Origin: Apostichopus japonicus
Taxonomy: Eukaryota; Echinodermata; Holothuroidea; Aspidochirotida; Stichopodidae
Length of the DNA: 64,000 bases
Direction: 5' to 3'
Assembly (NCBI RefSeq): GCF_037975245.1
Contig: NC_092568.1
Location: 37,662,501-37,726,500 of the forward strand
Below, one piece after another: positions 1 through 12,785 of the stretch; position 1 is the stretch's first letter; each line of letters begins with the position of its first letter. A program made the position numbers and the translations under genes. The notes beneath the pieces were generated by a model that was given only the letters and a program-made list of their open reading frames with translations, was not told where the DNA came from and did not search any database.

Positions 1-3000
1 CAAAAAGCTTATGTATGACCATTCCATAGGTATACGTCTCGTTCTGTAAGAAAATGCTGCACTGCAAACACATACTTGGCAAGCGTTTATTTTAAACCTG
101 TTTTCAGGTCTTCTCATACCCACTCAAAAATGTGATGTCAAATAACAAAATGTGTAAACAAACAACTTTGTTCTTTGGTGTTATGGAAAAGGTGTGTTTT
201 TTTTTGGGGGGGGGTGGGTGGTGTGGGGAGGTATGGTGTTAGGAGGGAATGTGAGGGGATGGCAGGGGGTTTTACAGAGTCATTACAAATTTTCGATACA
301 GTACTGTGTTTAGTATGGTGGTGCTTTATGTACAGTGTTTTTCTAACTATAAATATGTTAGTGGAAGTTCACGATAGAAGACCAAGAAACATGTTGGAAT
401 TGCTGTGCAAGTGAATCATATAAGATAGAATATTTGAATCACTATGCATGACTTTCAGTAGATAGACCACATTTCATGTACCAGATATAAACCAATTTTC
501 TAATTCAATTTCTCTTCTCTTTTCTTGCAGCCTTCCAAATTACTTCACCATCTAACTAATCTCCATTTGGCTTAGGCTGGGTATTATCATCTTTTGCTGG
601 ATTCAGGACATCTCGTTTCCTTGCAACCTCCCGGAGAACTCGTCACGGACAGTGTAGGCATTTCATAAAACAGATCCAAAGTGGTTCCCTCCGCAAGTGG
701 ACAATTTTTTCCTCCCAAGGAAATCTGTTGCCTCAAAGAGCTGTACATTCTCGCAAACCATGTTGAAGTTTTGCACACTGTCGTGCACATAGTTGACAGT
801 GGTATTTACCAGTCGTTTATACCCACAGGACTAGTGCAGTATATCCGATTACCCATATGACTTAGGCTCATGTGTTTTGGGGCCCAAAGTCCCATTTGAC
901 CTGGGCTCCAGTGTTTTGGGACACAAATTCCCATTTGGCCTGGGGTCAGGTGTTTTGTCCATCGGGCATTAATTTATTATTAGACTTAGCGAGCAGACTT
1001 GCCAATATTACTCAGTCGTGGATTAATAAAAAAGCCAAACAAAAACAAACAAAAAAACATTAATATATAGTTACAAAAAAGCACAATAAAGTATTATTTT
1101 CAAGTTATATTATTATAAATACCATGGCTCATTGTCACAGGACTGCATTTCCTTGGAAAGATCTAGTTGAAAATTTATAACTTTAAACTTACTGCCTTAA
1201 AATGCTCTAATATAGTGACTGCCAAGGGTTAGACCTTTTAGCTCTGTTTAGCAGTTGTAAGTATACCTGAGTTAGTATCAGAGCTACGAGCTAGGTAAAA
1301 TAACATACATTATCATAGCACATGTGAATGGATTAATAAGTTTCTCTAGATCCAGCAAGTATCTTTAGAAGAGTCCATTATATTATGGAGATGGAAGGGG
1401 TAGGGGAGAGGTGAGGAGGGTTGCAAAGAGTAATTAGGGAAGGATTAGTGAGTTCTAAAATCGAGGGAGAATGGCATTAAATTTCTGGGCAAATGTTTGA
1501 TTTAGATAGTTTGATTGTTTGATAAACCACATTATCGTAAAGTCATTCATTTTGTTTTCGTCCAGTGGTTTCAAAGTACACAGGGTACATTGTTAATTAA
1601 TGTAATTACTGACATTTTTTCAATTTTAATGATGACATCCCAGGATGTGTAGTTTCTTCTTCTGTTTTATTGGTATGCTCCCTTCATTTGAACCTTGGAA
1701 CTAAGGGTTAGTGGTTATATGTGGTAATTACACAAAGTAAGCAATACCGTGTCAGGCTCAGTGGGGAGGTTGTTGTATCTTCAATATTATTAGTACTGCC
1801 AAAAAAATTATTTACTTTCTTAACTTAATGGGTTTTTAAGTTTCTTTAATTTTATATCTGGTGAGCTGTTCCCAGGCAAGTCTCCTAGCCTTGATAGAAT
1901 CATACATAGTAAACATTGTAAAATTCCCAAAAACTTTGTCATCTTGGTTATTCAGGAAGTTGGTTCTAGCCTCTTTATTTGAATTTTTAACAAAACTTGA
2001 TAGAGCAAACACTGCACGTTATAGAAGACAGTTATGATTGGCATAAGAATCACTTAAACTGTTTTCAAACTTCTTAAGTGATTCTATGGGACTATGTATG
2101 TCTATAGCAGATATGCACAGTTGATGTCACTGTTCACTGGTGATGCATATTTGGTACAACGAGGTGCATACTAGAACAGTAGTGGAAACATAGGAACAGA
2201 TCAAGTTGTTTTGTCTGTCTGTGAATCAGTCTGGCATAAGGTCTGTCATCCACCCTGTAGCTGCTAAGCCTTACCTCAGAACACCATTGAGTCTTCTGGC
2301 TCCCTGTCGTGACTGCTGTAGATACGGCGAACACGGCGACAAGGAAGGTTATGCTCGAATAATTAATCCCCAAACTCCAGCATTACTGTTACACTTACAA
2401 GTTGTAGTGGTTTCTGTTTGTTTGATTGATTGATTGATTGTATGATACAGAGCTGAACGATGGAAAACACTCCCCACTTGTGGAATAAATTTTCCTTGAG
2501 CAGTTTCTTTCTTTTCCAAGAATGGTAGACAGCAAAAAAAGGACCTTTGGTTTGCATCTCCAGAAAGTCGTACATCAACGTTAAGAATTGTTGATCCTTC
2601 CACTAAGTTCACAAGATTTGGAAAGAATATAACCTTGCAGACAGCCTGGAAGCTGTATGTTTACTAAGAAAAAACAATAAAAACAATGGCATTATAGTCT
2701 GGAAGTACATTGCATAATTAAAAAGGAACATTTGTTTTATATCCTCCCTCTCTTTCTCGCCTGGCAGAATATTATGTAGTTACAATCTTCGCCAATGGTC
2801 TAGGATGCATTAACACTGATTAAAACCTAGCTGTGCAAAGTCTTAGCATCAATTCACTTAAGAGTTTACTAATAAATCAGTTCACTGAGGACAGAAAACC
2901 ATTCTGTTGTGCAGAGTTGTTTCTCTTCCAGATGAATGCCACCCCCCCCTCCCCCGGAGTTGACCAAACAAGGTAGCATTTCCTGTCTGGTTTGTTAAGC

Positions 3001-3350
3001 CTTGTATGTAAATCAGTGTGTTTTAGGTAGTAATAAATTGCAAACAGATGGTGAATGTTTTCCAAGTTGTGGACAAGAGCACAAGAACATGGACAGGTGA
3101 TATAAAACAATAGAAACATGTTGACATCAACACCTCTCCTGAGATGTTTGGAATAGCATTCCATCCACCAGGGGGGGAAGAAAGGTTATAGATGAAAGCC
3201 AGCCTATTCTATTGAACAGATTTTGAAGCAAACTCAGAAAGTGCCATCTATCAGATGAAAACTATTTTCAAGGAATTTTAAAGTTATTTGAAGGTCTTAA
3301 GACAGTGAAGACATTTATGGACCAAAGCGGATGCACGGAAGAAGGACAAG
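1..3350. other. No recognisable gene, 5' flank of window
   Basis: This AT-rich non-coding DNA has no open frame with a family resemblance I recognise. A pyrimidine tract followed by CAG at 521-530 looks like a splice acceptor, and the frame after it stays open apart from one TAG until 668. This could be a decayed or terminal exon of a gene lying to the left, but I cannot name it. The short frames around 2200-2600 overlap on both strands and look random. Confidence 0.4.
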
Positions 3351-3356
3351 TAGAGA

Positions 3357-3401
3357 ACAAGAAGAAGAAGAAGAAGACGAAGAAGAAGAAGAAAAGAAGT
3401 C
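3357..3401 (+). repeat. (AAG)n microsatellite, interrupted
   Basis: About 45 bases of AAG/GAA triplets with a single GAC interruption form a purine-only tract. The flanks are also purine-rich and contain scattered GAAGAA. No gene is associated with it. Confidence 0.8.
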
Positions 3402-3419
3402 TGTAAAATAGAACTAGCA

Positions 3420-5785
3420 GGCTTAGTAAACTATTTATCAATGGGATCTCAGAAGAAAAGTATCAATACGTGTTTACATTAACTCAGGACGCACGATTGG
3501 AGGAAGAAGAAGAATCTACCTTAAAACTATTTGTGGAACGCCAGAAGTGAAATATTTCAGATGCGAAAAAACATTTGCAGGAGTTTGGATGTACACAGAG
3601 AGGTGTACACAGAGCTTGTGAAAATAGGTTACGATAATGTTGTAAAAACGGAAGCAAAATCCGTTAAGTTAAATTACTTTTAAATCAAAGAAATAATAGG
3701 AGTACAACTGAATTCAGACTAAGATTGTTTAGTCAGTGCCAATTTAACTGTTCCCAAGTGAGTGGAGAGTCAGATGGAAAAAAGTATTTTTTTTTCTTAT
3801 TTTTTTTTTCTCAAGATTTTGGTTTTTCATTTGAGTTTTAAGATGTAAACTTGACTTGTGACCTATGGCTAAGCATCTTGTGTAGTATGTATGAATCTGT
3901 TTTAGTTTATGATCAAATTTTACAATATTCTTTGAAGCTCTGGCATCATTAAATTATTCAAGATATCAGATCTTAGGGGTCAGAAAAGGAAAAGAGAAAA
4001 TCGTCAAAACTTTTTCTTTTGTCAGGGGAAGGGGGGGGGGGGGGGCAAAGGGTGTCCAGTTGAAATGTCTCATTGCAATCTCTTTAAAAAAAACCTAAAA
4101 AAACATGTAAATTATAGATTATTTAAAAATTAATGTAGCATTTTCAAAAATGTTTATACTATTTTTTATGTTGTTCTCAATAGTGGAAAGAAATTTGTCA
4201 ATGCATCATTTTCTTTTTGCCCCATTTTTTTTTTATGGATTCAAGAATTTGAGATGGAGGTGTGGGGTGTTTGTTTGTGTCTAATCTAAAACTGATGCAA
4301 CTTTTGGGAGCAAATTTGACGGAATTCAAGTGACCAAATTCAAGTGTGATTTCAACTAGAAGCAAATGTTTGAGGCTGAATCGATATTGTAGTGTAGCAT
4401 CTTGTTCACAGGTGTTGATGGTGTGGGCATGGGAGGGGGAGGGGGAGGGTGTCGAGTGCAGATTGACCATAGGGGGACATAGGTTAACAGTGCTTTCAGT
4501 TACCAGTAAAGTCCTTATTAACTAAATTAAAATATAAGATTGTCATCAACATTGGCTTTTAAGCATTCATGAGTATATTACTATAACACTGGAAGATAAT
4601 AATAAGAAGAAATTAAGAATTAAAAATGAACTGAAGAATAATGATATATAACCATATTTGACCTGCCCCCTTCAAAGAAGGCATTTGCCTTTACCTGTTA
4701 TCTTGTCATAGTCCGCTCAAATAGCTGGCTTTATGTCTGAAAAAGCTCATTTCGTTGCGATTTTTTATAACGGTCACTTGCAGGCTCGCTAAAAATGGGT
4801 CAGATTTGACAAAATTATCAAGTCTTTACAGGCTTTTTTTTTTATCATTTTAATTTCATTCTGTTTTGACAACCAGTAGTTAGGAAGATGGTTAAAGTAG
4901 ACATTGAGTGATAGAATTGGTTGTATAAATGTTTTCAGTTAATATGTGAAGAGAATTGTACTGCTTTGAGTTATGAGCACAGATATCCCACGTTCGACGA
5001 GCCATTCTCTCATCAGCGAGGGAATGGACGTTTATGGAAAATGGAAAACTAGGTCTAAACTACCTTTTTTAGGTGAAGATTTCACATTCGTATTATTCTT
5101 AAGAACCAAGGTTCAACTTGGAACACCTGTTGGTACGTTAACAGGTTTGAAAGCGACGTCAGAGAGACCAGGGTAGATTTCTCTGTAAATTTTATGATTA
5201 TTAATATTTATTATTGTTATTATTATTATGATATAAGTACCTTGAACTATTCCTTTTTAAATCAAATGTACCTTTTTTTCAACAGAAAAAGAGGTAGGGA
5301 TAACAAAAGAGAACAAGGGAGTGGAGAGAGAGAAAGAGAAAAGTATTTGAAAAAAATGAGAGAGGAAGTACGTAAAACTTAGACGAGTGATTTTGTTTCA
5401 TTGTTTAAATATAAGATCTAGTTAATAACACATTGCACCATTCTGATTGTAATAACGCCTATTAGGACCGTCATCCTTGAGTCGCTTTCTTACTTATATT
5501 TGCACTGTGTACGAAAAAAAAAAATTATTATTATATAGAGAGGTGATGTACCTGTAAACACTTGTATAAAAATATGTATTTATCATGCAAAAAATGGGGA
5601 GGAACAAATTTTTCTATGAAAAAAAAAAAGAAAAAAGAAAGATTGGTGTAGAGTATTTCTGTACACATCTCATGTACAGCTTGCTACTAAGGTGCAATAA
5701 AAACTTGAGTGTGCAACATATATTACGAGAAGGAGTTATTTTGAGCTTTCTTTCAAAGTATGTTTTATTTATGTATGTATGTAAT
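3420..5785. other. No recognisable gene
   Basis: The stretch holds AT-rich DNA, a poly-G run near 4027-4044 and pyrimidine/purine runs. A 67-codon frame at 4973-5176 resembles nothing I know and has no supporting splice or start context. I see no RNA gene here. Confidence 0.4.
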
Positions 5786-5789
5786 TTAG

Positions 5790-6008
5790 ATCCTCCTGCA
5801 AGCAGGAACTTGCAAAGAAGCCTCATTGGCTTATCAAAGCCGCAAGCTGACCGAAGTCAGTTTCTTAGATTGGTATAGTTTAACGTCCATGATTATGAAT
5901 TGTCAACAACTCTGTAACTGGATGACATACATTAATCTTGGAGTGACTCGAGCCGGGGACCTTATGATTGGAAGGCACCAACGTTAACCACTGAGCTAAC
6001 ACTCCTGA
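5790..6008 (-). repeat. tRNA-derived SINE, minus orientation
   Basis: Read on the minus strand, the element starts near 6008 with a tRNA-like head. There is an A-box-like TTAGCTCAGTGGTTAACG and, about 45 bases later, a B-box-like GGCTCGAGTC, in the spacing of an RNA polymerase III internal promoter. The body continues to about 5790, where ATGT repeats begin. The acceptor arm does not pair cleanly, so this is a SINE head and not a functional tRNA gene. The family name is unknown to me. Confidence 0.7.
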
Positions 6009-6591
6009 AGTATAAACCTGCAAGTAACATTGCCACATTTTATATGGAAGAATAGACTGAGGAAGAATTATTGTGGCCTGGGGAGGAGTTTTCTGTTGAG
6101 GGGTTCACCCTCCCTTTTTAGGGGGGATGGAGGGGGGGTTGATTGCAATTGGGATAACCATAATCTAACAATAATATTGTGAACAAGCCTTTTGAGATCA
6201 GAACTGTTGAATGACTGTTGGTAATTTGCAAACATGGTCAATGTACAGTCGAGAGATGGCCAGGTCTCCATCCAGAAAGTGTTTCCTTGGGTCTTAATTT
6301 ACAACTCTGTCAAAACTACCTAAAAGATCAGGGTTTTCCCCAAAAAAAGTTTGAACATCTACTCAACCTATCATGTTAGATAGCAAAGAGAGGACATGTT
6401 TAAGGAATACTTGGAGATATATGATCACCCTTACCTGCTACACCCATTCACCTGATCATCAAACTATGTGCAACGGCGTATATAACATTTGGTCCTAGAG
6501 AGGAGTAGATGGGTAGGGTTAGGGTTATTAATGGTGCTTTGATTGAAATAGGTGACCAGTGTGGTATCCCTCATGCTATTTCATAACATAA

Positions 6592-6740
6592 GCAGTGCTG
6601 CCAAGTCACCCGCTTTGGGCGGGTGTCACCCGCATTTTCGGGTCGTCTCCCGCTCACCCGCCCACCTGTCCGAATCTCCCGCATTTTCCAAAAAACTCCC
6701 GCATTTTTGAAGAATCTCCCGCATTGTGGGCCCACAGAGT
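6592..6740 (+). repeat. Transposon end with CTCCCGCATTTT repeats
   Basis: The stretch starts with CAGTGCTGCCAAGT, the style of a hAT terminal inverted repeat. It then has several copies of a C[AT]CCCGCATTTT-type motif (for example near 6625, 6678, 6698 and 6715), like subterminal transposase-binding repeats. I could not find the opposite terminus, so this is probably one end of a decayed element. Confidence 0.5.
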
Positions 6741-6904
6741 TTTTCCTGTGAAAGTGTATCATTGCTAGCGTGAAATTCATTTCATCACACCAAAATGCGA
6801 ATTATCTCAGAACTGCCAGGATCGGAAATTACTCAAAGCCGATCGTGCTAAATATGCCCGGCTGAAAGCAACGTTACCTATACGATTGAGACAGTATAGA
6901 TTCA

Positions 6905-7015
6905 GCTTAGATGACCCGGGAAGTGATGTTTCCGGCCATCTGAGGGGCCGTAAGATCCCAAAATTTTCTTGTACGCTTCGCGCCAACCCATGGTGGCGCT
7001 CCGCTTAGTTGGTGT
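6905..7015 (-). repeat. Fragment of dispersed family C (hAT-like), minus
   Basis: On the minus strand it carries the family module AAGCGGAGCGCCACCA, then TTGGCGCGAAGCGTACAAG, then a CCGGAAA segment. The same module occurs at about 8790, 12830, 13980, 17340 and 19050. It is non-coding, and the coherent reading frame across it is incidental. Confidence 0.65.
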
Positions 7016-7019
7016 AAGT

Positions 7020-8010
7020 AACCAACAGCACCAGACAATTTTCACCCGCCTAAAAACATCTGACCTTGGCATCTCTGCATAAGGCCTCACGACTTAAAAA
7101 CTGCAAAGGTTTGTGCGTGTCAATATTTCTATTCAATTAATAAAACGTTATGCAGATTCTGTGGGAGTACTTCTGGGGGAAGTAGTATTTTCTCCAACCA
7201 CGCTCCAACTATTGTCTCTACGTCTCTTACCCATGTTCCAATGGATGGACTGCTGTGTGCATAGGCTCACATAACAACAAAGAATCCTAGGCTTGGTTGT
7301 AAATTCTTCAGATCTGGTTCAGTTGCAAATAACCATCTATAATCCTAATTATGGATGTTAGTTTTTCATGTCCAAATTGGGTTACCATATTACTTTGGCT
7401 GAAAAGTGGGCCACCGCAATTTTGGATTTTGAAGCTCTAGGGCAACATACCTGATGGTGGCATATTAACAGCATTATACACTAGTTCTAAAGTACAATGT
7501 AAAACTTGCGTGTTTACATTTAACAAAAAATTCTAGGCAAATAGTGACTAATATGCTTCGGAAACGTTCATAGTGACACTAACACATCATACATGTATAT
7601 AGGCTAGTTTTAGCCTGCGTAGCGTAAAAACATATTTTTGAACATCGCAAAAACATTCACAAAATCGGGATAATTTAGTTTTGCCTGCTGGGTAATATTT
7701 TTTCGTTGCAAAACGGACAATCTCGATTAATAGGCCCATGGTAACCGAACACACACACACACAAACACACGCAAAATCCTAAACGATGGCCGATTACTAA
7801 TATATGCTAACAAAATACCAAATAGTAGGGTCATCAGTATTCAAATAAGTTGCGTGTTAATGTATAACTGCAACTTACATCCGCTAAAGCCCCGCCTCAC
7901 TTAACCCTTACTACCGCGGTTCGCAACCTTTTTTTGGCCCACGACCCAGGTTCTTCCATGAGGACGGAAACAAGACCCAACTAACCCTCAGAGTCAATGC
8001 TCAAAATATA
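7020..8010. other. No recognisable gene
   Basis: Non-coding AT-rich DNA with a short interrupted (AC)n run at about 7750-7770. I see no coding exon or RNA gene. Confidence 0.4.
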
Positions 8011-8016
8011 TGAAAG

Positions 8017-8375
8017 CTAGGCGTAGGAGCCCAATTTGATTGGGGGGGGGGGGGGGGAGCTATAACGACTTGGCCGAAAAATATAACCAAAATTTTTCGC
8101 GCACTCCGCGCGCGTTCAACATGTTAATGTTCATATCATATGGCTTTTACATTAGAAATGTCGAATTAGTCGGGCAAGCTTAGAACTTTATTTTAATTAG
8201 CCTACCAAGGAATATTTTTTTTTTTTTTTAAAACTAGTGATTTCCTTTAGCTACATCATTACAATTTATTTTTCTATCTGTAGGTGCCCGAAAAATTCTC
8301 AGCATATTGCCCGAATTTTCACAAAAATATTTGGTTGGGGGCTGCAGCCCCCCTCCCCCGCCTCCTACGCCTATG
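8017..8375 (-). mobile_element. MITE family D, second copy
   Basis: The ends are CTAGGCGTAGGAG on the left and CCTCCTACGCCTATG on the right, an imperfect terminal inverted repeat around AGGCGTAGGAG. The interior (poly-G run, AAAAATATAACC, GCGCGCG, and TTTCCTTTAGCTACATCATT) matches the element at 13423-13827 in the opposite orientation. Flanking bases ATGAAAGCT and ATGAAGCT may be a decayed target-site duplication. No transposase frame is present, so it is non-autonomous. Confidence 0.7.
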
Positions 8376-8759
8376 AAGCTAGATCGGGTTATGGACTATG
8401 ATGATAAAAAATATTTATATTTTACAAAATCATAAAAGCTAAGTCGATTTGCGTAGGTTAGCTCGGAAAGTTGCAGATAAATATTCATCCCTAAACTTAA
8501 AGGATTTTCTGGTGGCTGGAGATGATTGCTTAGCAAAATTGCTGAAACTTTTCACTCATTAGGCAAAATCAACTTCCGCATAGCATTTTGTGTCGTTAAG
8601 ATATGAATTTCATATTTTGTAAATGCATCTGGTAAACAGCAGGATGGCCGATGTCTTCAGGGCAATTCGGCTGAAAAGGCCTTTTTTCTTAAGAATTTGT
8701 CAATCATTTATCCACATAGACTAACAAGAATATTGTAATAGCTAAAATAAAGCTTTTGA

Positions 8760-8890
8760 AGAGCGCGGTTGCCCAGGTGGCATCACAGGCATCCGTGGGC
8801 GCAGAGCGCGACCATGGGTTCGCGCGTAGCGAGCAAGAAATTTGTTGGCAAATATACCTCCCAGATCGCCGGAAATAACGCGTCCCACCA
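8760..8890 (+). repeat. Diverged fragment of family C
   Basis: It contains the order GCGCGTAGCGAGCAAGAAATTT, then TACCTCCCAGATCGCCGGAAAT, matching the 5' module of family C in more diverged form. It is non-coding. Confidence 0.5.
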
Positions 8891-8959
8891 GGATCTGCCC
8901 ATGCAGGCATCCTACTCAGATGCAACTTCATGGAGAATACAAAAGTGAGGGTAGACATA

Positions 8960-10300
8960 GGCCTATATCATCCTTTTGACGACACATGTACGCTTTCCAG
9001 ACAAACTTATATCTCGCATTAGAAACCTGCAATGATAGGAGTCGGAACCTGGTGTGGTTTGAGCTCAGGGAGCTCGTTCGTTCGTGTAGGTTACATCATA
9101 ACAACCTTTACCAACGCAGTTTGTTCCTGGGTATGTGCAGTAGTATTGTGAAAAAGATGTGGTAACATTGAAGTACTGAAAGTATGGACATATTGGTTGA
9201 AATGCTGTACAGGAATATAAGTCCATATACGTTAAGCCGGACCAGAGGGTGAATGTGGGATAGCCAAGAGGCAAAGGGTCTGTTAGGGCCCCTGGGTGAG
9301 GGTAAAATAATAAGGTACGTAGGCCTATTCTCATTTTCATAACAAATCCTACTTATAAGGAATACTGACTTCGAATAGGCGGACAGGAGAAAAATCCCGA
9401 CCCCTCCCCTCTAGTAGTAGGCCCGACCTGGATCTCTACACCTTCCCGTCCATACACGTTCCGTATCCGCTGTGAAGCTGGGACCAGTCAAGAATGCCAT
9501 GGAAACTAGTAGGCCTATCGAAGTACGCTTTTGTCACGAGCCATTGGCCTAAAAGCACCACACTCCTGAAACTTTCGTTATACATTTATTGAGCATGTAC
9601 TAAGCATAGCCTATGTAGGCCTACCTACACGGGACGCCCGTGTTGATTCGGTAAAAACCAGACAGCAAAACTGCAGTGCGATTTCAATGATGCTACATGA
9701 ATAATCCTATATGAATGTGACACACTACTCTATAGCCAGGATGAACAACATACTTCAATCTATGTAGTACAGTAAAAAGCATTGAGATATGTCATAAAAT
9801 ATTCACATTGGCAGCTGATGACCGAGATGGAAACTTTTCTTTTAGTCAGAATACAGATTGATCTCTCCCAGAGACAACAGGCTTCTTCTACTCAATGTGG
9901 TACACCTACAAGCCGTACATTAATCAGCGGCGCCGGGCGAAGTTTACCCCATGGGCCCAAATATTTGGCGTCTGGTTTGCATCTAAAACATCTAACTAGG
10001 CGACAGTTAAGTTTCGTAAACGGCGCCGGGTCATTTTCCCAACGTTACTACATCCAAACCTGAAATTTTTATTTGGCACTGAATCTCGACAATTGCGAAA
10101 TACGACGAAAAACTTCAACAACGGAAGCAAAGATATAATACCGATTATTCATAATGATATCGTCCATTCCAATACATTAAGCATATACAAACAGTACAAC
10201 GTTTCATTACACACCTTTGTTTACAGTCATGTATGCAGCGACGTAAGTTAGCGACACACTTTAGTCAGTGGAGATTTGGTCGAGAATTCTTGATTCATAT
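8960..10300. other. No recognisable gene
   Basis: Unique-looking non-coding DNA with repeated AGGCCTA tetranucleotide-type motifs (TAGGCCTA near 9330, 9510 and 9620). The open frames near 9065-9340 and 9782-10063 have no family resemblance. Confidence 0.4.
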
Positions 10301-10302
10301 TT

Positions 10303-10610
10303 ACCGGTGCTGTGGCCGAGTGGATAAAGGCGGTGGCATATGAAGCAATGAGGCTTAGCAATCGGGAGGTTCCGGGTTCGAAATCCGGCGGGGTCATAGT
10401 AAGGTGGGTTTTTCATCCAAGAGCAATATACGGTTTTCCCATCTGAAATGACTTTCTAAATTGAAAATATTCCAAATTTGAGTTTAAAATGTTGAATTGG
10501 AAGCCACCCGACGTGTAAGTTGTAATCCATAAGCCTTTGCGGGTTGCTCCCACATTGTGGTCGCTTACGCGTCGTAAAATAACTGCTGATTATCATTATT
10601 ATTATATCTA
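10303..10610 (+). repeat. tRNA-Leu/Ser-like SINE with ATT tail
   Basis: The head has a class II tRNA-like A box (TGGCCGAGTGGATAAAGG) and a B box (GGTTCGAAATCC) about 60 bases apart, with a T-arm-like CCGGG/TCCGG pair. The acceptor stem does not pair, so it is not a working tRNA gene. The body ends with (ATT)n at about 10592-10608, which suggests a LINE partner with a short-repeat tail. Confidence 0.75.
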
Positions 10611-10719
10611 CGGATGCCCTTAAGCAAATTTCCAATTGTCAACAGCCTCTCATGTTCTAATGAGGCGTAACGCATATGTTATCAAATAGGCTGGTCGGTG
10701 GGATATACAGTAGAATATA

Positions 10720-11150
10720 AAACAAGGTTTCCACAATTTTACCCTTGGTGACTCCAAATGACATTTGAACTCCACAAAAAGCAATAGGCATCTTGTAATT
10801 AACCTGTCACAACGACATAATAAATATTAGATTGGTCCAAGCTTCCCTTATTGAGATATATTTTTATTTTATTTTTCACAATTTGACCCCTGGTGACGAC
10901 AAATGACCTTTGACCTCCACAAAAAACAATAGGGATCTTGAAATCGATGTGTCACAACGGCATACTATATATGAGTTTCGGTCAAGCTTCCCTTGTTGAG
11001 ATATTGTGTTTAAAATGTTTTCACAATTTGACCCCAAATGATCTTTGACCTCCACCAAAAAAAATAGGGACCTTGAACTCAATGTGTCACAACTACATAT
11101 TAAATATGAGATAGGTCCAAGCTTCCATTCTTGAGTTATCGTGAATTACA
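10720..11150 (-). repeat. Tandem copies of the DR1-bearing repeat, minus
   Basis: Three degenerate units of about 140 bases carry the order CAATTTGACCCC, TGACCTTTGACCTCCAC, AACAATAGG and CTTGTTGAGATAT. These are the reverse complement of the array at 25220-26130. The middle unit contains a perfect TGACCTTTGACCT (10904-10916), which is the DR1 nuclear-receptor consensus read on the minus strand. It is non-coding. Confidence 0.8.
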
Positions 11151-11159
11151 AGCAAGACG

Positions 11160-12200
11160 TCATGCGCGCACGCACCCACACATACATATCGCCTGCATAA
11201 CTACAAAGGTTACGATTATCATCGAAACCAATGAGCGGTCCCCGCTGAACGCACGGTGTAAGTGTTGATGGGTCTATAGTCTCTGCTTATCTGTGAGGGC
11301 TTTCCTGCGGAGTGAGGCGTAGCGAAAAATATGAAACATACACGATGTGTTGCGTAAATTAAGTACATCTATAGACGAAGTGTCTCACTCCAGACTCGGC
11401 ACTCGAATGCCATCCAAATTACCAACAATTACAGCTGCTACTGCAACTAATTAACATACAAATAACAGAAATAACATTGACATACACATTCAATGCAAAT
11501 GAGCTTCACTTGACAATATAGACAATTTACATAACATAACATACACTCTTACATTACTCCCCCGCTTTTTAGAAAATGTCCTCACTTTTTTCATCTTTTT
11601 TTTCTTCAAATATGTTTGATAATTAACTTCAAATCTGCGAATTATTCATTACTTATAGATCTCTTTCGTGATAGAAAATATCAGTTTTATACGTATTTCA
11701 TTAATTAAAGCATTCTTCAGACGCTAATTCGCATGTGGTTACTAGATTTCATTTTATTGCATAAAAGGAATATGGCAGGAAACAACACTTGTACTTGGTT
11801 TAACCTAATTACGATCGAGTGAATATTTTCTTCGACTTTCCTCATTACATATTTAACACTTAAACCCAAACGCACATAAAAAGGCAACATATGCATACAG
11901 TTACCGATGCCTTAATTACACCTGGCATTTACTACGACAACATTACAATTATACCTAACATACAACCAGGGAGTTGTTCCATAACAACTCCCTGATACAA
12001 CCAAAGACTTGTCCAACTGCTACTTACACGATTATGCAGCTAACTACTGTACATGGAAAGTTCAATTGGGTATGGATATAAATGGAAATCCGAGTAGGGA
12101 TCGCCGTCTGACGCCAGGACCGTGTTGTTCTTTGGGTCGGGTACTCAACTCGCAGTGCATTTGTGTGGGGAGAGTTAACAGTCTCTATTGCCGTACCAGT
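11160..12200. other. No recognisable gene
   Basis: AT-rich non-coding DNA. I see no exon, RNA gene or clear mobile element before the repeat block that starts at 12211. Confidence 0.4.
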
Positions 12201-12210
12201 CCCAGAAGAT

Positions 12211-12785
<575 letters not shown>

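Noticed and set aside
4973-5176. 67-codon plus-strand frame starting MSTDIPRS
   Set aside because: No recognisable domain, no neighbouring exons in phase, and it runs into AT-rich simple sequence.
10316-10395. Functional tRNA gene at the SINE head
   Set aside because: The A and B boxes are present, but the acceptor stem does not pair and a SINE body with an ATT tail follows.
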